From Ditylenchus dipsaci (taxonomy: Eukaryota > Nematoda > Chromadorea > Rhabditida > Anguinidae): a stretch of DNA of 64,000 bases. This document shows, one piece after another, positions 1-11,290 of the stretch. Made by a program: the position numbers and the translations under genes. Positions within the stretch are counted from its first letter, which is position 1. Every line of letters begins with the position of its first letter. Under the pieces are notes generated by a model. The model made no database searches, was not told the DNA's origin, and saw nothing but the letters and a program-made list of their open reading frames with translations. The DNA is taken from NCBI GenBank assembly GCA_004194705.1, contig SADC01000086.1, positions 204,764-268,763 on the forward strand. The letters run 5' to 3'.

Positions 1-1242
1 AATCTTCTTCCTTCCAAGATTCTTTGCTCATTGCGGAGGCCATTGCGATTGCTTCTTCTTCAGCCATCTGGTCTGCCCTTCTCTTAGCTTCCTAAAAATA
101 AAGTTTAAGAAAGGTAATAATTAAAATAACTTTAAAATGCCCCAAGAATCTTGGCGACCTTCATTTGCTTGTGAATTTATGATGATAAACTAAGGAATTC
201 TTATTCTTAGCTGAGGAAATCTTTAAAAAGATATTTCCAGGATGGCAACCGGACATTTAGCATAATTTGTGCAATTTGTCCGCGGACATTTAGCATAATT
301 TTTCGGTATGATTCGGGCAAAACAACCGAATGATACCGAAAAATTATGCTAAATGTCCGCGGACAAGTTGCACAAATTATGCTAAATGTCCGGTTGTCTC
401 CCAAGATACAGACCACAAAAATTAAATGAAGGTTTCGAAAATTATTAGGGCAGCTTGCCCGGACACACCAACAAAACACTCACTTCCTGTAAACTGTGGT
501 GAATAGCTTCAGCAATATCATCTTTAACTTCAAATTCTTTGTTATTCAAGTTAGGGTCAAAGATGGAGCCCATTACTGAGTCAGCAAAGCATTCAGGCAA
601 CGTATCCACAACGACGAAGATTGAAACACCCGAAAAGAGCTCATCAACGAAAAATAAATGAATAAATAAAATCAAGCAGAATTACCGTCAGATTGTAACT
701 GTGGAAGGTAGACATCGAAGTAACCGGAAGCCATATATTCAGGACCATTACACAGTGAATTCAGCAGGAACCAGTGTTTGGATGCAAATTTTCTAGCAGC
801 AAACCAGTGCTTGTTAGAGTTGAGAAGGTAGGCTTGGGCAAGGCTGCGGAGAAAATTTTTTAAAAATCAGTTGCGCTTGTCATAAAAATCAAATACCTTG
901 GATTTTTGCGGTAGCTGCTAGCATCTGGACTGTCATAGGGCAACAGACGGAAAGCACTTAGTGTTTCTAATGCCAATTGAATAACCTGAAATTTTGTTCA
1001 AATTAATCCAGAATTTTATCCTGAAAAATCACTTGTATCGAGAAGAAACCAGAATGGTCAGCGTTCTCGCTCCGAAATATTGCTCCAGTTGAAAGAACAG
1101 CTTGCTCCCGACGATCCACTTCACGTGCTATTTCTTGGAGAAATTCAATTGTAAAGATGGCTTCCTGCATCAGCATGTTGAGCGAGTGTTGTGCACAATG
1201 TAGACTCACTTGCTTTTCGAAGTAAATAGTGTCAGTCATCAC
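1..1242 (-). CDS. ATXN3: Ataxin-3 (Josephin) deubiquitinase, 5' part
   Basis: This is a cysteine protease that removes or trims ubiquitin chains. Exons read on the minus strand are 1033-1242 (ATG at 1242 or 1239), 897-985, 686-843, 484-629 and 1-91, and the gene continues off the left edge. The first exon carries the Josephin start with the catalytic Cys in HCAQH and the oxyanion Gln just upstream (FEKQ). The third exon carries the catalytic His in NKHWF and the Asn in WFLLNSL, and the fourth has SIFVVVDTLPEC, so the full triad is present. Two ubiquitin-interacting motifs follow: DDIAEAIHHSLQE at the end of exon 4 and EEEAIAMASAM in exon 5. Introns are GT-AG except the third, whose 3' end reads TTTTCGG where TTTTCAG is expected. 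Identification rests on motif order and spacing and is firm. Confidence 0.9.
244..398. repeat. Palindromic MITE in an ATXN3 intron
   Basis: The two halves are near-perfect reverse complements, ending GGCAACCGGACATTTAGC and its complement. The flanking 9 bases (235-243 and 399-407) match at 7 of 9 positions, suggesting an old target duplication. The ends resemble the hairpin at 1894-2049 (GGCGACCAGACATTTT), so both probably belong to one family. It lies in the intron between ATXN3 exons 4 and 5. Confidence 0.75.
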
Positions 1243-1308
1243 AATTTAGAAGTCGTGTATATTCCAGGCGTCTGAAATCAAATTTGGAGTCTTTAAAATT
1301 TCATGAAT

Positions 1309-1524
1309 AATGATGGTTAAATCGGACTTCAAAGACCATGATTTTTGCGAGCAGTGGCATGTGCAAAATTTGAATTGGCGGGGGACAGTTCTCTTTCGTC
1401 TATCAGTGTACTCTTTCGAGTTGTTCCAAATGACTCGAAAGAGTACAACGTTAGACGAAAGAGAAGTGTCCACCGCCAATTCAAATTTTGCACATGCCAC
1501 TGCGCGCAAAACCATCGACCTTTA
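1309..1524. repeat. Degenerate TTAA-type palindromic MITE
   Basis: A foldback related to those at 25806-25995 and 39332-39524. It shares the inner motif TTGGCGGGGGACA and the flank GCAGTGGCATGTGCAAAAT. The outer ends have drifted from the AGGACCATGG consensus. It lies just upstream of the ATXN3 start codon. Confidence 0.65.
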
Positions 1525-1547
1525 AAGTTTAATTTTTTATTATTGTA

Positions 1548-1893
1548 GACAGGATTGTCAGATGTTCTATTTTATCAGGAATCCCCGGATTTTAAAATTC
1601 AAATCATGGGTTTAGATTGTTAATATCGGAAATTTCAAACCGATTCTAATTGATTCTTCTAATTTCGACATATTTTTGTTGAGGTGCAGAATTTCGCGCT
1701 GAACTCGTGTCGAAAAGCGACACATCACGATAGTGTGAAAAAAAATTGACAGAAGTCACTATCCGCGGGTTAGTTAGCCGAACGAACCAAAGACTCTCAA
1801 AAGAAAGAACCCAGTCTGTACCCGGTCATAATGTGTACCCGGTCGTTGGGCAGTCAAGTGGCCTAGTTAGCTCAGTCGTATAGCTGCGTTGTG
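1548..1893. repeat. Dispersed repeat, inverted copy at 13790-14110
   Basis: About 330 bp is nearly identical, in reverse orientation, to 13790-14110. It ends in GGCCTAGTTAGCTCAGT, a polymerase III A-box-like motif. Shared landmarks are GACCGGGTACA-type motifs and a TCGTGTCGAAAAGCGACAC stretch. No coding capacity is seen. Confidence 0.7.
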
Positions 1894-2098
1894 GGCGACC
1901 AGACATTTTCTACTATTAGTAGAATTTGTCGCGCGACATTTTCTGCTATTTTTTAATGAAATTCGGGTGAAAACAACTGAATTTTATTACAAAATAGTAG
2001 AAAATGTCGCGCGACAAATTCTACTAATAGTAGAAAATGTCTGGTCGCCGCGTTGTGGGGTGGATATCGATCTCAGGTTCGATTCCCGTCTCTGCTCT
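1860..2098 (+). pseudogene. tRNA-like sequence split by a hairpin insertion
   Basis: Outside the hairpin at 1894-2049, the flanks join into a tRNA-like stretch with an A-box-like TTAGCTCAGT and a canonical B-box GGTTCGATTCC. The acceptor and T stems do not pair well, so this is a tRNA-derived repeat head or a decayed tRNA rather than a working gene. Confidence 0.5.
1894..2049. repeat. Palindromic MITE with 8-9 bp target duplication
   Basis: The ends are GGCGACCAGACATTTT and its exact complement, with a near-perfect hairpin between them. The target GCGTTGTG (plus a shared G) is repeated on both sides at 1886-1893 and 2050-2057. The host site is the tRNA-like sequence. The ends and duplication length suit a Mutator-like or hAT-like non-autonomous element. 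Confidence 0.8.
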
Positions 2099-2159
2099 GT
2101 TATTTTTGATCATTTATGCTGATAAATAATGAATGATTTGAAAAATAATTTCAGGGTAT

Positions 2160-2790
2160 AAAAAACTGTTCCGCGGGCATTTGAATTGGGTTATATTTAA
2201 AATTGACCATAGAATACTGAATTTTGGCCATAGAATATTTAATTTTGGCCATAGATTTTTTTGGCCATAGATTACTGAAAATTGGCCATAGAATACTGAA
2301 AAATGGCCATAGATTTCTGAAAATTGGCCATAGATCTCTGAATTTTAACCATACTCGCTCGATATCATGTTTCAACCACTTTTTAAGATGCTCTTGGACC
2401 TGAAACATCCTGAAAAGATGTTTTAAGCGTGTCGATGACAATTTTCCGAGAATTTTTTTTGACCGAAATTTGACTTTTTGCCCTGAGCGACCAATGGTCG
2501 GAAAAATTACAGAATTTTTTTTTCTCGGAAAAGTGTCATCGACACGCTTAAAACATCTTTTCAGGATGTTTCAGGTCCAAGAGCATCTTAAAAAGTGGTT
2601 GAAACATGATTTTGAGCGAGTATGGCTAAAATTCAGAAATCTGTGGCCAATTTTCAGAAATCTATGGCCATTTTTCAATATTCTATGGCCAACACAGATC
2701 TATGGCCAAATTCAGTATTCTATGGCCATTTTTCACAATTCTATGGCCAAAATTAAATACCACCCTTTGAATTTGCCGAATTCTCATTGG
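2160..2790. repeat. Foldback with TATGGCCA-type subrepeats
   Basis: Arms at about 2165-2450 and 2520-2785 are inverted copies around a centre near 2480. Each arm contains many copies of a motif like TTGGCCATAGA at roughly 20-30 bp spacing. Both arms also encode the same open frame on opposite strands (it includes RLKHLFRMFQVQEHLKKW), which is explained by the palindrome and not by a gene. Confidence 0.75.
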
Positions 2791-2794
2791 GAGA

Positions 2795-3195
2795 GGGGCC
2801 AGTTCGAAACGATGCCAGTTCGGAACGGCCAGTTCGAAACGGTTTTTTTCAAAATTTTTCATACTTTTTCAAACAAAGTTCTTATTTGAGCAAAAAAGTT
2901 TTTCTGACGTCCTCTAGTAGCCGAAATTTCCTCAGGAATCCGTAAAAAAAAATTCCAAAAAAATGCTTGTGCGCTAAAATATGATATAATACAACTTCAA
3001 GTCATATCTCAGCGCACAAGCATTTTTTGAATTCTGTTTTTTTTATACGGATTCCTGAGGAAATTTCGGCTATTAGGGGACGACAGTAAACTTTTTTGCT
3101 AAAATAAGAACTTTTGTTTGAAAAAGTATGAAAAATTTTGAAAAAAATTGTTTCGAACTGGCCGTTTCGAACTGGCCGCGTTTCGAACTGGCCGT
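2795..3195. repeat. Foldback with GGCCAGTTCGAAACG end repeats
   Basis: Arms of about 180 bp are centred near 2985. The outer ends hold two or three tandem copies of CCAGTTCGAAACG. The inner arm shares GGAATCCGTA and GCGCACAAGCATTTTT in inverse orientation. It lies next to the preceding foldback. Confidence 0.75.
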
Positions 3196-4148
3196 ACACC
3201 TTCCCATTGTTATCAACGAGTATGGTCCTTTAACCGAAAATTCTGTTTTCGGCAAATAAACCATGTCTCTAAAAACCAAAAACCGGATTTATCTAAATAC
3301 GGGCTTTGTACGACAAAAATGAACCAAAAATAAGGAACACCGAAAATAAGGAACAGGTCAAAAAACCGAGATCGAAAACCGGATTTTAAAAAACCGGCCG
3401 ATCTAAATAAAACCGACCAAATGCACCTCCACTATTCAGAATCAAAAAATTTACCCTTCTTCTTTTTCAGGTTACCCTTCTCAGTTATTAGATCTCTTTT
3501 TTTTTCGTGTATGCCGCATTTCCTCTAATCAGGTGGCACCGTCTGATTTTTTTTGACTAAGAGTTCAGAGTTAAGGCCACATTTAATTGGCAATTTTCAG
3601 ATTTTTGGATGCTTGAAAGATAAGGCTGCGTGCCGTCTTATTGGAAGAAATACGGCATAACAGCTGCTAGCACAAGGTACCAGCTTCGAGACTGTTTTAT
3701 GGTGAATTTTCTTTAAAATAATTTTCTGGTCACCTGTGACAACAGCGCCAATCGTCCTTCTAATGCATGTAATCTATACTGCAAAATAAAATTTACCATT
3801 GTATAGCTAAATATTATGCTCACACACTTCGAACTGACTGTACAAAATACAAATTGAGAAGGGTGCCAGAAAAGAATAATTAGTTAAAAACAAAAGGCCA
3901 AATGGCTGGGGCGTTCACCATTTAAATTCAAAATATAATTTAGAATGTTAATTCATGAAATAGAAAATCATCGAATGGCAACAGAATGGCAATTCGTGTA
4001 ATTCATGGCAAAGGGACATTGCACTCCTTTCTGCAAGAATGAAACTTTAGTGTTGAACAAGTCATTCTTGTAATGAGTTGTTTCGCAGCCATAAATAAGA
4101 CCTCATTTAAAAAGCGATTGCTGAGATACATTATAACACACTGATCAC
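3196..4148. other. Intergenic, no gene seen
   Basis: No supported gene. At 3215-3229 a lone TATGGTCCTTTAA end matches the TTAA-type MITE family. At about 3519-3656 the ends GCCGCATTTCCTCTAAT and GGAAGAAATACGGC match the TA-type CCGTATTT family. The rest is unremarkable A+T-rich DNA. Confidence 0.6.
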
Positions 4149-4262
4149 TAGGGTTGTCAAATCTACGCGTCGAATTCGACTTTTCACGTCGAAAAGTCGA
4201 AAATTTTCGACTTTCGATGCTTGACATGACGCTTGGAAATTTTCTAGGCGTCAACAACACTA
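4149..4262. repeat. hAT-like MITE, 114 bp, perfect 8-bp duplication
   Basis: It begins TAGGGTTGTCAA and ends in a related inverted CAACAACACTA, flanked on both sides by CTGATCAC (4141-4148 and 4263-4270). TAGGG ends and an 8-bp duplication are typical of hAT elements. The middle is rich in TTCGAC and GTCGAA. Confidence 0.85.
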
Positions 4263-4319
4263 CTGATCACTCACGCCACGCTTGAAACCTTTATACCACT
4301 ATTAAACTCCGGCCAAAAA

Positions 4320-4325
4320 TTTATT
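4320..4325 (-). terminator. Poly(A) signal of the MATH-BTB gene
   Basis: AATAAA on the minus strand, about 87 bases downstream of the stop codon at 4412. No nearer canonical hexamer was seen. Confidence 0.5.
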
Positions 4326-4411
4326 GAAAATCTCAAAACAAATGTAACGACAACAAGGAATCTACAATCTCCGACAGTCAAGAACAAATAAAGCTAGCAG
4401 AAATTAAGAAT

Positions 4412-6944
4412 TTAGCGCACCAGTTCTGCAGTGGGTCCCACCAGATGTTCAAGTATCATGGCTTTCATCTCAACGGTAAGCAGAGGGTACTTTTCGTCTC
4501 GCCCTAATTTCTTCAAGTCAGAGATTGCGCGGAAGCTCTTCACAGCACGAGCCTGAATTTTAAAACTGTAAAATTAAAGGGCAAATCCTAATAAAAATAT
4601 CCATCACCAGTAATCTGTTCAAGCCATACTCCTGAGCCATCCAGAGTCTGTTAGCCAAAGACACCAACTTGGAGTTTCTCAACAAAAAGTTTTCGCACAC
4701 AATAAGCAGATCAGCCATTCCAAAGTGATGACCCAGCTTCAAGAGACTCTCCACATTCGTGCCTAAAACAAGAGGGATAATCATTACGGGACGAGAAGTT
4801 GCAATAATCCAAACAAATTTACCTGAAATCGGCTTTCGCACCGGATAGATGACGTTTAACAACTCGTTGAATTCTTCGTAAGTGACGTCTTTGATGTCGT
4901 ATTCCTTTATGCTCGGATCCTCGCTGAACATATTTTTGAACACCGAAGAATGAATCGACAGATACTATAAGGGAAGAAATTGTAAGTAAAAAATAACAAT
5001 TTGATAACCTACAGCCTTGTTCACATGCACCGGCTTTCCATCCAACTGTAAGACACAATCCGAATCATACGATGAGATGGAAGGAGCATCTAAGTAGTTC
5101 TGAAAACCTTCGTCACTAAATAGAATTGGGAATTAAACAGGACGAATTTCTAATTTTGAACATACTCTTCGTAGAACTGAGCAGATCTGCGAGAAACATT
5201 TCCATCAGACAAGTTGACATTCTCCACACTAGACGCATCAGCAATCGATATTCCAATCCGAGCTGTAAGATTACCATCTCCGTCGAGAAAACCGTAAGCA
5301 GGATCGAAAACCCGTGAAGGCAAGATGGTGCAAGAGATACGATGATCGGGAGCTTTATGACAAATGCGACGCGAGTCCTGAAACAAATTTATTTATTGAT
5401 GTCTTTTGATTACTGATTGAACTAATTAAGTCATCAAAAAAGAGTGGGAGAGCTAATGACAAACACACAAAAAAGTATGAAAAATTATTTTTGGTAACAG
5501 ACACGCTCTTACGCCTACTACATCAAATAAACAAATGATTGGGGAACCGGGACAGTACAGGGTGGTCTAGTATAATTCCAAAATTTTAAAAGGTCTTGTC
5601 ACTTTTACTTTTCTGTTCGTCTATTATGATCTATGGCTCATTCGAAAACCCTGTGTTTGCTATTTTATTTAGAAAAACATTGACCCATTTTTGTTAAAAA
5701 TCATTAAAATCATGACGTTTTTATGAATCTACGGTTTATGGCTGGTTTTTTTCTAACAATTTCAGACTGAAATCGGAAAAATTTATATTCGCAAAAAATT
5801 TTATTTGTGACATAACAAAATTCTGTCTGACGTAACAAAGCAAAATTATTATTTAAAGTTTTGCTATAATTTCATCCACTATTTATGCTTCTACTGCACC
5901 TATTGAGCCCTAATGAGCCTGTCAAGTCCTAAACGATAAGATTCCACAGACCTGTTTATCATTTTCAGTAGAATCTTTCATAAATCTTTGTGAATTATCC
6001 AAATCGGTTAATCCAGGTCGTCTATTTGGTGTTCAATATACTCTGCTTTCGATTTTCCCGTAAAGAAAAAGAAACGCACCGGGCTTAGTCTAGAGTGTAC
6101 GACGACTGAGAGAGATTTGAAGAAAATCGGCCGGAAAACAATGAGTCAATAAAAAACAGTCATATCTTAATGACTTTTTTAAACAAAAATGAGCCAATGT
6201 TTTTCTAAAACAAAATGGCAAACAAAGGGCTTTCGAATGAGACATAAGTAGACAAACAAGAAAGTATTAACTTAACAAAGTATTAACTTATTAAATATTA
6301 ATACAGGAGAAAAGGCCATTTCAAATTGAGGATATATACTGGACCACCCCAGGATTATTTACGCGCCGGCTAAGCACCGGCGCTTAGCTGGCGCCGGTGC
6401 TAATTCTGAACCTGGCGGAGCGCCGGCTTAGCGCCGGCGCTTAAACAATCCTGGACCACCCTGTATATGGCAGACAGAAAAGCTCGGGTATCCGGAATCC
6501 AAAATGAGTCAAATCCCGCGGCTACTCTCCATGCAAGATTTGGTGAATGATACAGAAAAAGATTGACAAAAAATAGCATTCAAATGCGAATGCCATTTTC
6601 GTTTTAACGTAATTGCGAGCTTCGTGTTGTGAAGAGAGTACAAAAGCCGTTACCTCAGTGCTCCAATTTTCCTTCGAGCCAATTAAGCAAATTGAGAATT
6701 TCACTGCGAAGGGATAGCCACCCGCAAGATTCTTGCAATGAATTGACAAAATCATGGAATTGGGGATCTCTGGATCCTTGTTGGCTTGAAAATACCTTAA
6801 TTTGAAATTTTAGATTCAAAGTGTCAGCTGAAATAAGTAAAAAACACACCACTCGAAACCTCCGATTTCTTCGGAAGTGGATTTGAACGACTCCTTGCTG
6901 CTGAATTTCATGGTTGATCCAGATACGATGCTATCTGAAACCAT
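4412..6944 (-). CDS. MATH-BTB (BATH-type) protein
   Basis: Proteins of this class are usually substrate adaptors for cullin-3 ubiquitin ligases. Exons on the minus strand: 6848-6944 (ATG at 6944), about 6654-6827, 5166-5376, 5013-5115, 4823-4964, 4618-4762 and 4412-4552 (TAA). The first three encode a MATH fold with GGYPFAVKFSICL and ENWSTE, ending in VFDPAYGFLDGDGNL. The next three encode the BTB core: SDCVLQLDGKPVHVNKA, then YLSIHSSVFKNMFSEDP, then a NVESLLKLGHHFGMADLL segment. The last is a short helical tail ending AELVR. Splice phases agree in the BTB half; exon 2 needs one extra base near 6775. The large intron 5377-6653 holds a mobile element. The exact 3' edge of exon 2 is uncertain. 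Confidence 0.85.
5558..6463. mobile_element. TA-flanked element with CAGGGTGGTC ends
   Basis: Inverted ends CAGGGTGGTC and GGACCACCCTG, each next to a TA, as in Tc1/mariner elements. A second GGACCACCCC end at about 6350 and a G+C-rich hairpin of GCGCCGGC motifs at 6350-6455 show a nested or rearranged structure. No transposase is seen. It lies in the large intron of the MATH-BTB gene. Confidence 0.65.
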
Positions 6945-7554
6945 TTATATGAGCACAAAAAAATCGAAATGGAGGAGGTACCCTGGATTTTAGCAGAAGG
7001 TGACAACTTCACGCGCTTGTTGTTTTCGACCGACAATATCTGATTTTCACCCATTTCGTAAAGCTGGAAAAGGTTATGTGAAAATAAGTAAAGCGAAGCT
7101 TAATCTATCTGGTAACCCTGGGCCAAGCACATGCCCGTCAGGACAATCGGGCACATATGTAACATTTTTCAAATCAGACAGTAATTTTGAGTAACAAATT
7201 AAACAGCTGCAAATAAAGGACCAGCATAAGCCCAGTTTGAGCGTGACTTTCTGAAGTAATAGGCTAAACGGTCAGAATAAAATAAGCTTCACACAAAACC
7301 TTCAAAGTTCTCGAAGCGATAGAATTTTTCTGGTTCGAGGCGAAGCAATGCCTCGAAACTTTCGAGGTGTGTTTGAGGAATCGAGGCCAAGAAATATCCG
7401 GGGCTTCGACAATCCTACAAATCACAAAAAATTTCAGGATTCTTTAAAAAGCACCGAAAAATTGCGCGATTGCAGCAGCGACTGTTGTAGCGTAAAAAAA
7501 CGTGACTATCGTGAGAAAAATGCTGCAAAACACGGTAGATGAGCGATTATTTTA
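6945..7554. other. Intergenic between BATH gene and MULE
   Basis: Nothing coding is recognised. A short region near 7310-7390 is rich in TCGAGG/CCTCGA inverted motifs. This stretch should contain the promoter of the MATH-BTB gene, but no motif is clear enough to call. Confidence 0.5.
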
Positions 7555-7747
7555 GACAAAGCTTTTTTTCTGGAGCAAAAAGACTTTTTTTGGAGCAAAA
7601 AGACTTTTTTTTGGGTCAAATTTTAGCCGGTGCAAAAAGATATATATTTGCCGCAAAAAAACTTTTTTTGGTGCGTAGTCGTTTCGCAAATTTTGACATT
7701 TGTCCTTTTTTGCGAAACGTTTCGCAAATTTTGACATTTGTTCTTTT
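7555..7747. repeat. Left subterminal repeats of the MULE
   Basis: Two copies of CAAATTTTGACATTTGT with GCGAAACGTTTCGC between them, preceded by GGAGCAAAAAGAC repeats. They are inverted relative to 11291-11470. Confidence 0.8.
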
Positions 7748-7975
7748 TTTGCGAAAAGTTCAATTCGTACTTCGTACTTCTACTCTTCGTACGTACTTCT
7801 ACTCGTACTTCTACGTTGAATTCGTACTTCTACTCATCTAGTCTGTCATTTGTAACTAGCTGGTTGTCTTGTTACAAGTAAAAGGATTCACGTTGCAGAA
7901 TGCGTACTATGTTTATTATGGCAGCGCTAAGTAACGGCCAGTAGCAACTTTACTGATTTAATTTTAGTGCTCGTC

Positions 7976-10302
7976 ATGAGGGTGTGGACTAACCAATCTT
8001 GGACAAGCGATATGGATGTTATTAGCTGGATGGAGCAAGTGCGAGACAAGAAACTGAAGCTGAAGGACGTCGTTCCTAACATTCTCAGGGACTTCAACCA
8101 CAAGCTGACGGAGAAAACAATCTCGAGACACGTTTCAAAGGCCAACACAGATAATCAAGCTATAGACGTCGTGTAGGCTTACCTTTTTATCTATAAAGGT
8201 TATTTTTGTTTTGTATGTTGCAGCTCGATCAAGTCGAAACATTTTGGGCAGATGAAAGCAGTTAGGCAAAGTGAGAAGGGCTATCATACATTCCGTATCT
8301 GCAACGAAAAGAGGAAAGATGTACTACGCATGCTATCACTGCGGCGAGTAAGCATCCTTTTATTTCGCACATTCTAGTTTGTAGTTACGTTTCGTAGGAT
8401 CAAACGTAAGCTAGCGAATGGAGAGGTGATGTCCGCGTGCCAACACTCCATGAAGCGACTGGGACGGGGGAGTGCGTCATCTTCGGATCTCATCACGTCG
8501 AATGCAATCTTTATATGGAAAATGAAATTGCCGCGATGAATCTGGACAGAGAGTGCCGCCAAGAAGTGAGGACGCAAGCCGGAGCACAACCACAAACTAC
8601 ATTCGAGAAGGTTGGTTGTTTAATGATTAATTTTATATGATTTGAGTGGTTGTTCTTTTAGTTTCAAGAGAAGGCCCTGCAGATGTCGCAAGCTAAAGGG
8701 GAAGACGTGTTTGACCAGGCCTCCGTCAACATTAAGTTCGGCTCGTATGAGGAAAAGCGTCAGCAGCTGTTCCGTCATCGGCGTGAGGGAGTTCTGGTGG
8801 TAGAGGATCCTTTCGACTTACCGAACGTCTTCAAGGTCACTAAGGGATCCACCGAGAGGTACATGAGACACATGAAACAAATTAACTGTTGTCATTTGTT
8901 CTTCGATCTAGATGGGAACTCGTGTCGGATCGAGATGCTGGAGTCGTCGTGATGGGAAGCGATAGGATCTTTCAATTGGAGCCAGATGCAAATTTCTGGC
9001 CATGGATGCGACTTTTGACATATGCTCGCCTGATTTCGGGCAACTGCTCACGATACATGGATTTGTAAGTCTTCTATTTAATCGATCTGTTTAATCGATG
9101 TCTTGCCTTTCTTGGATTTAGCTGCCGGTGAAGACAGACGACGTACTCAAGCCGAGAGGAGAATGGGTGGTCATTGCATGTGCTTTGATGAAGCAGAAGA
9201 CGACAAAAGCTACAAAATCGTCCTTAATGCGGTGGTGGATGCGTGGAAGCGACTCGGACTAGTCCCAGCGTATAAGAACGTCTTTATGGACTTTGAGCAG
9301 GCGGAACTAAAAGCGGCGATGGCACTTCTCGGGGCTAATGTAAGACTTCGTTATTGTTGGAGCTGGTATCATTTGTTGTTTTCTTTTCAAAAGGTCAAAG
9401 GATGCATGTTCCACTACTGCCAAGCCGTCCTTCACTACATCAAGGATTTGGGAAAAGGCATGATCAACCGGTACAAAGAGGATGAAGTTTTCCGTTCGCT
9501 AATTCGCGCTGTTCTCGCCCTACCATTGTTGCCGCCTGACTTGGTCGAATTGATTTGGGATGTTTTGAAGAGTGAACTATTGGCTTTGGAGGAGGACAAA
9601 ATTCTGATCAGGGTATGTGTCTTGACTATATCTTGACTTGTGTAGTAGTAAACTCTTTGCTTTCAGCGCTTTGTCTCTTACTCGGGATTCAGTGGCTGTC
9701 AAAGCACTTGCACTTGTGGAATTTGTATCGCGAAGACACAAGAACAAATAATGCGGCCGAGGCATACCATTCCTTTCTCAAGAGGTTTCTTGTTTCTTTG
9801 TTCAATGTTCATAATTTTTATGATATTAATTATTTATGTGTTCCAGGCGTCACGGAGCTCTTCGCCGGCCGGGCAACTCTCTTCTCTTCGCTTTTCTACA
9901 AAAGCTTCAATTTCAACAGGCAGTTCGGGTGGTGCGAATCGAAGGTGGAGCCAGTGTGAAAAAGAAGAATAGGAAGTATGAAAAGATCAATGATCAGCTG
10001 TGGAATTGTGGGAAGACTTTGATGTAATTATTTTAAGCACATTGAAATTTAACACTTTAAATCGTACTTATTTCAGATCAAGGCCAGGGACAGAAAGTCT
10101 GTTGACATCACCACGCACGGCAAAGAGTTTCTCACGATAGCTTCCCACCTGGTGCCGGACGTCAACCAGACTGGTCTAAGGACAAAGAAAGCGGAGCGTG
10201 CGGCGAAGAACAGGAAGAGACGAGTAACGGAACCGGTGCCTGTGAAGGGTAAGAAGCCCAAAAAGGAGAGCAGGGAAAGCACAGCCACGTTTGACTTGAC
10301 AG
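7976..10302 (+). CDS. MULE transposase (multi-exon)
   Basis: A DDE transposase of the Mutator-like superfamily. Likely exons: 7976-8170, 8224-8347, 8398-8610, 8662-8858, 8912-9064, 9122-9339, 9394-9612, 9667-9784, 9847-10023 and 10077-10302, all GT-AG. An N-terminal Zn-binding, FLYWCH-like region is suggested by YYACYHCGE and HHVECN. The catalytic core shows MDATFDICSPDFGQLLTIHG (first Asp), VFMDFEQAELKAA (second Asp), GCMFHYCQAVLH, and TRTNNAAEAYHSFLKR, which carries the last acidic residue. A lysine-rich linker ends the segment. At least three single-base gaps break the frame, near 8993, 9205 and 9680, always as one missing base in an otherwise conserved motif. It may be intact in the organism. 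Confidence 0.85.
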
Positions 10303-10353
10303 GTTTGTTATTTTCTCTGTTATTTGCATCCATATTTAAATTGTTTTGTATAG

Positions 10354-11094
10354 AACTTTCTGGGAGGGACTCAACATCATCAGGGGACTTGAATTGAAAG
10401 AGGACAGAGTGCTGGCCAACAGATTCGGCATTCAACTGAGACAGAGAGATTTGGACAAGCTGGAGCCAGGACAGTGCCTCAATGACGACATAATAAACTA
10501 TTACTTGCAGCTTGTGGCGGAAAGAAACAGCGGACAGGTAATGCACCGTTATTGTTGCCTGTTGCTTAACTACTTTCACGTCAGGTCTTTGCACTTAGCT
10601 CTCTTCTCTACACACAACTTGCCGACAAGGGCCTTCTTCGGTGCTGAAATGGACGGAAGGTGTCGACCTCTTTTCTTTTGATGTGCTGCTGCTGCCCATC
10701 TACTTGCCGGGGCATTGGACGTTGGCTGTGGTTCTGAATAAGCGCAAACGCATCGACTACTACGACTCAATGGGAGGTAACGGGGCACAGCACATGGAGC
10801 AAATCAAGTAAACTTCAATTAATTTTGTGAAAAGCCGTTGTGAATTTTGTGTGTTTTCAGAGCTTACCTGACAGCCAAGATGGAGAGAAAAGCACCTATC
10901 GAGCAAAAAATGGAGAAGTGGATCTGCTTCAACAAGAATGTGGCGTATCAGGAGCTCGGAGCAATGATTGCGGCGTGTTCGTCTGCTACTTCGGCAACTG
11001 CGCAGCCTGTGGGAAGTCACCAAGTAATATTGAAATAGGCATGGTCCGAGAAAGAATCAAGGATGAAATTCTAAATGTAGATTTCACAGTTTAA
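10354..11094 (+). CDS. Ulp1-type SUMO/ubiquitin-like protease carried by the MULE
   Basis: A C48-family cysteine protease domain. Exons 10354-10537, 10585-10807 and 10861-11094 (TAA). It begins with the typical substrate-side motif [11 protein letters not shown]. The catalytic His lies in [11 protein letters not shown], the Asp in [10 protein letters not shown] and the Cys in [11 protein letters not shown], so the triad is complete and in order. Two apparent missing bases (near 10635 and 10970) shift the frame. It lies immediately downstream of the transposase, same strand, inside the same inverted repeats, and is probably the C-terminal part of one polyprotein or a co-expressed gene. Ulp1 domains in MULEs are known in plants (Kaonashi type); I do not know of this exact arrangement elsewhere. 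Confidence 0.85.
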
Positions 11095-11290
11095 ATGTAT
11101 GCGTTTGTTATGTTTGTTTGCGGCGGTTAGTATGTATAAAATTGGAGTGTTTATCATTGTTGGATGTTTACCTGGCTTGCATGAAATATAAAATGCGGGA
11201 GGAACAAAAGGAAAGATCACTATCTCAGTATATAGTAGTATAATTGTTGAATATGAAATGATATAGAAGTAGAATAGGGAGATATCAAAA

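Noticed and set aside
2151..2889. Matching open frames on opposite strands (RLKHLFRMFQVQ)
   Set aside because: They are the two arms of one palindrome and carry no domain or splice support.
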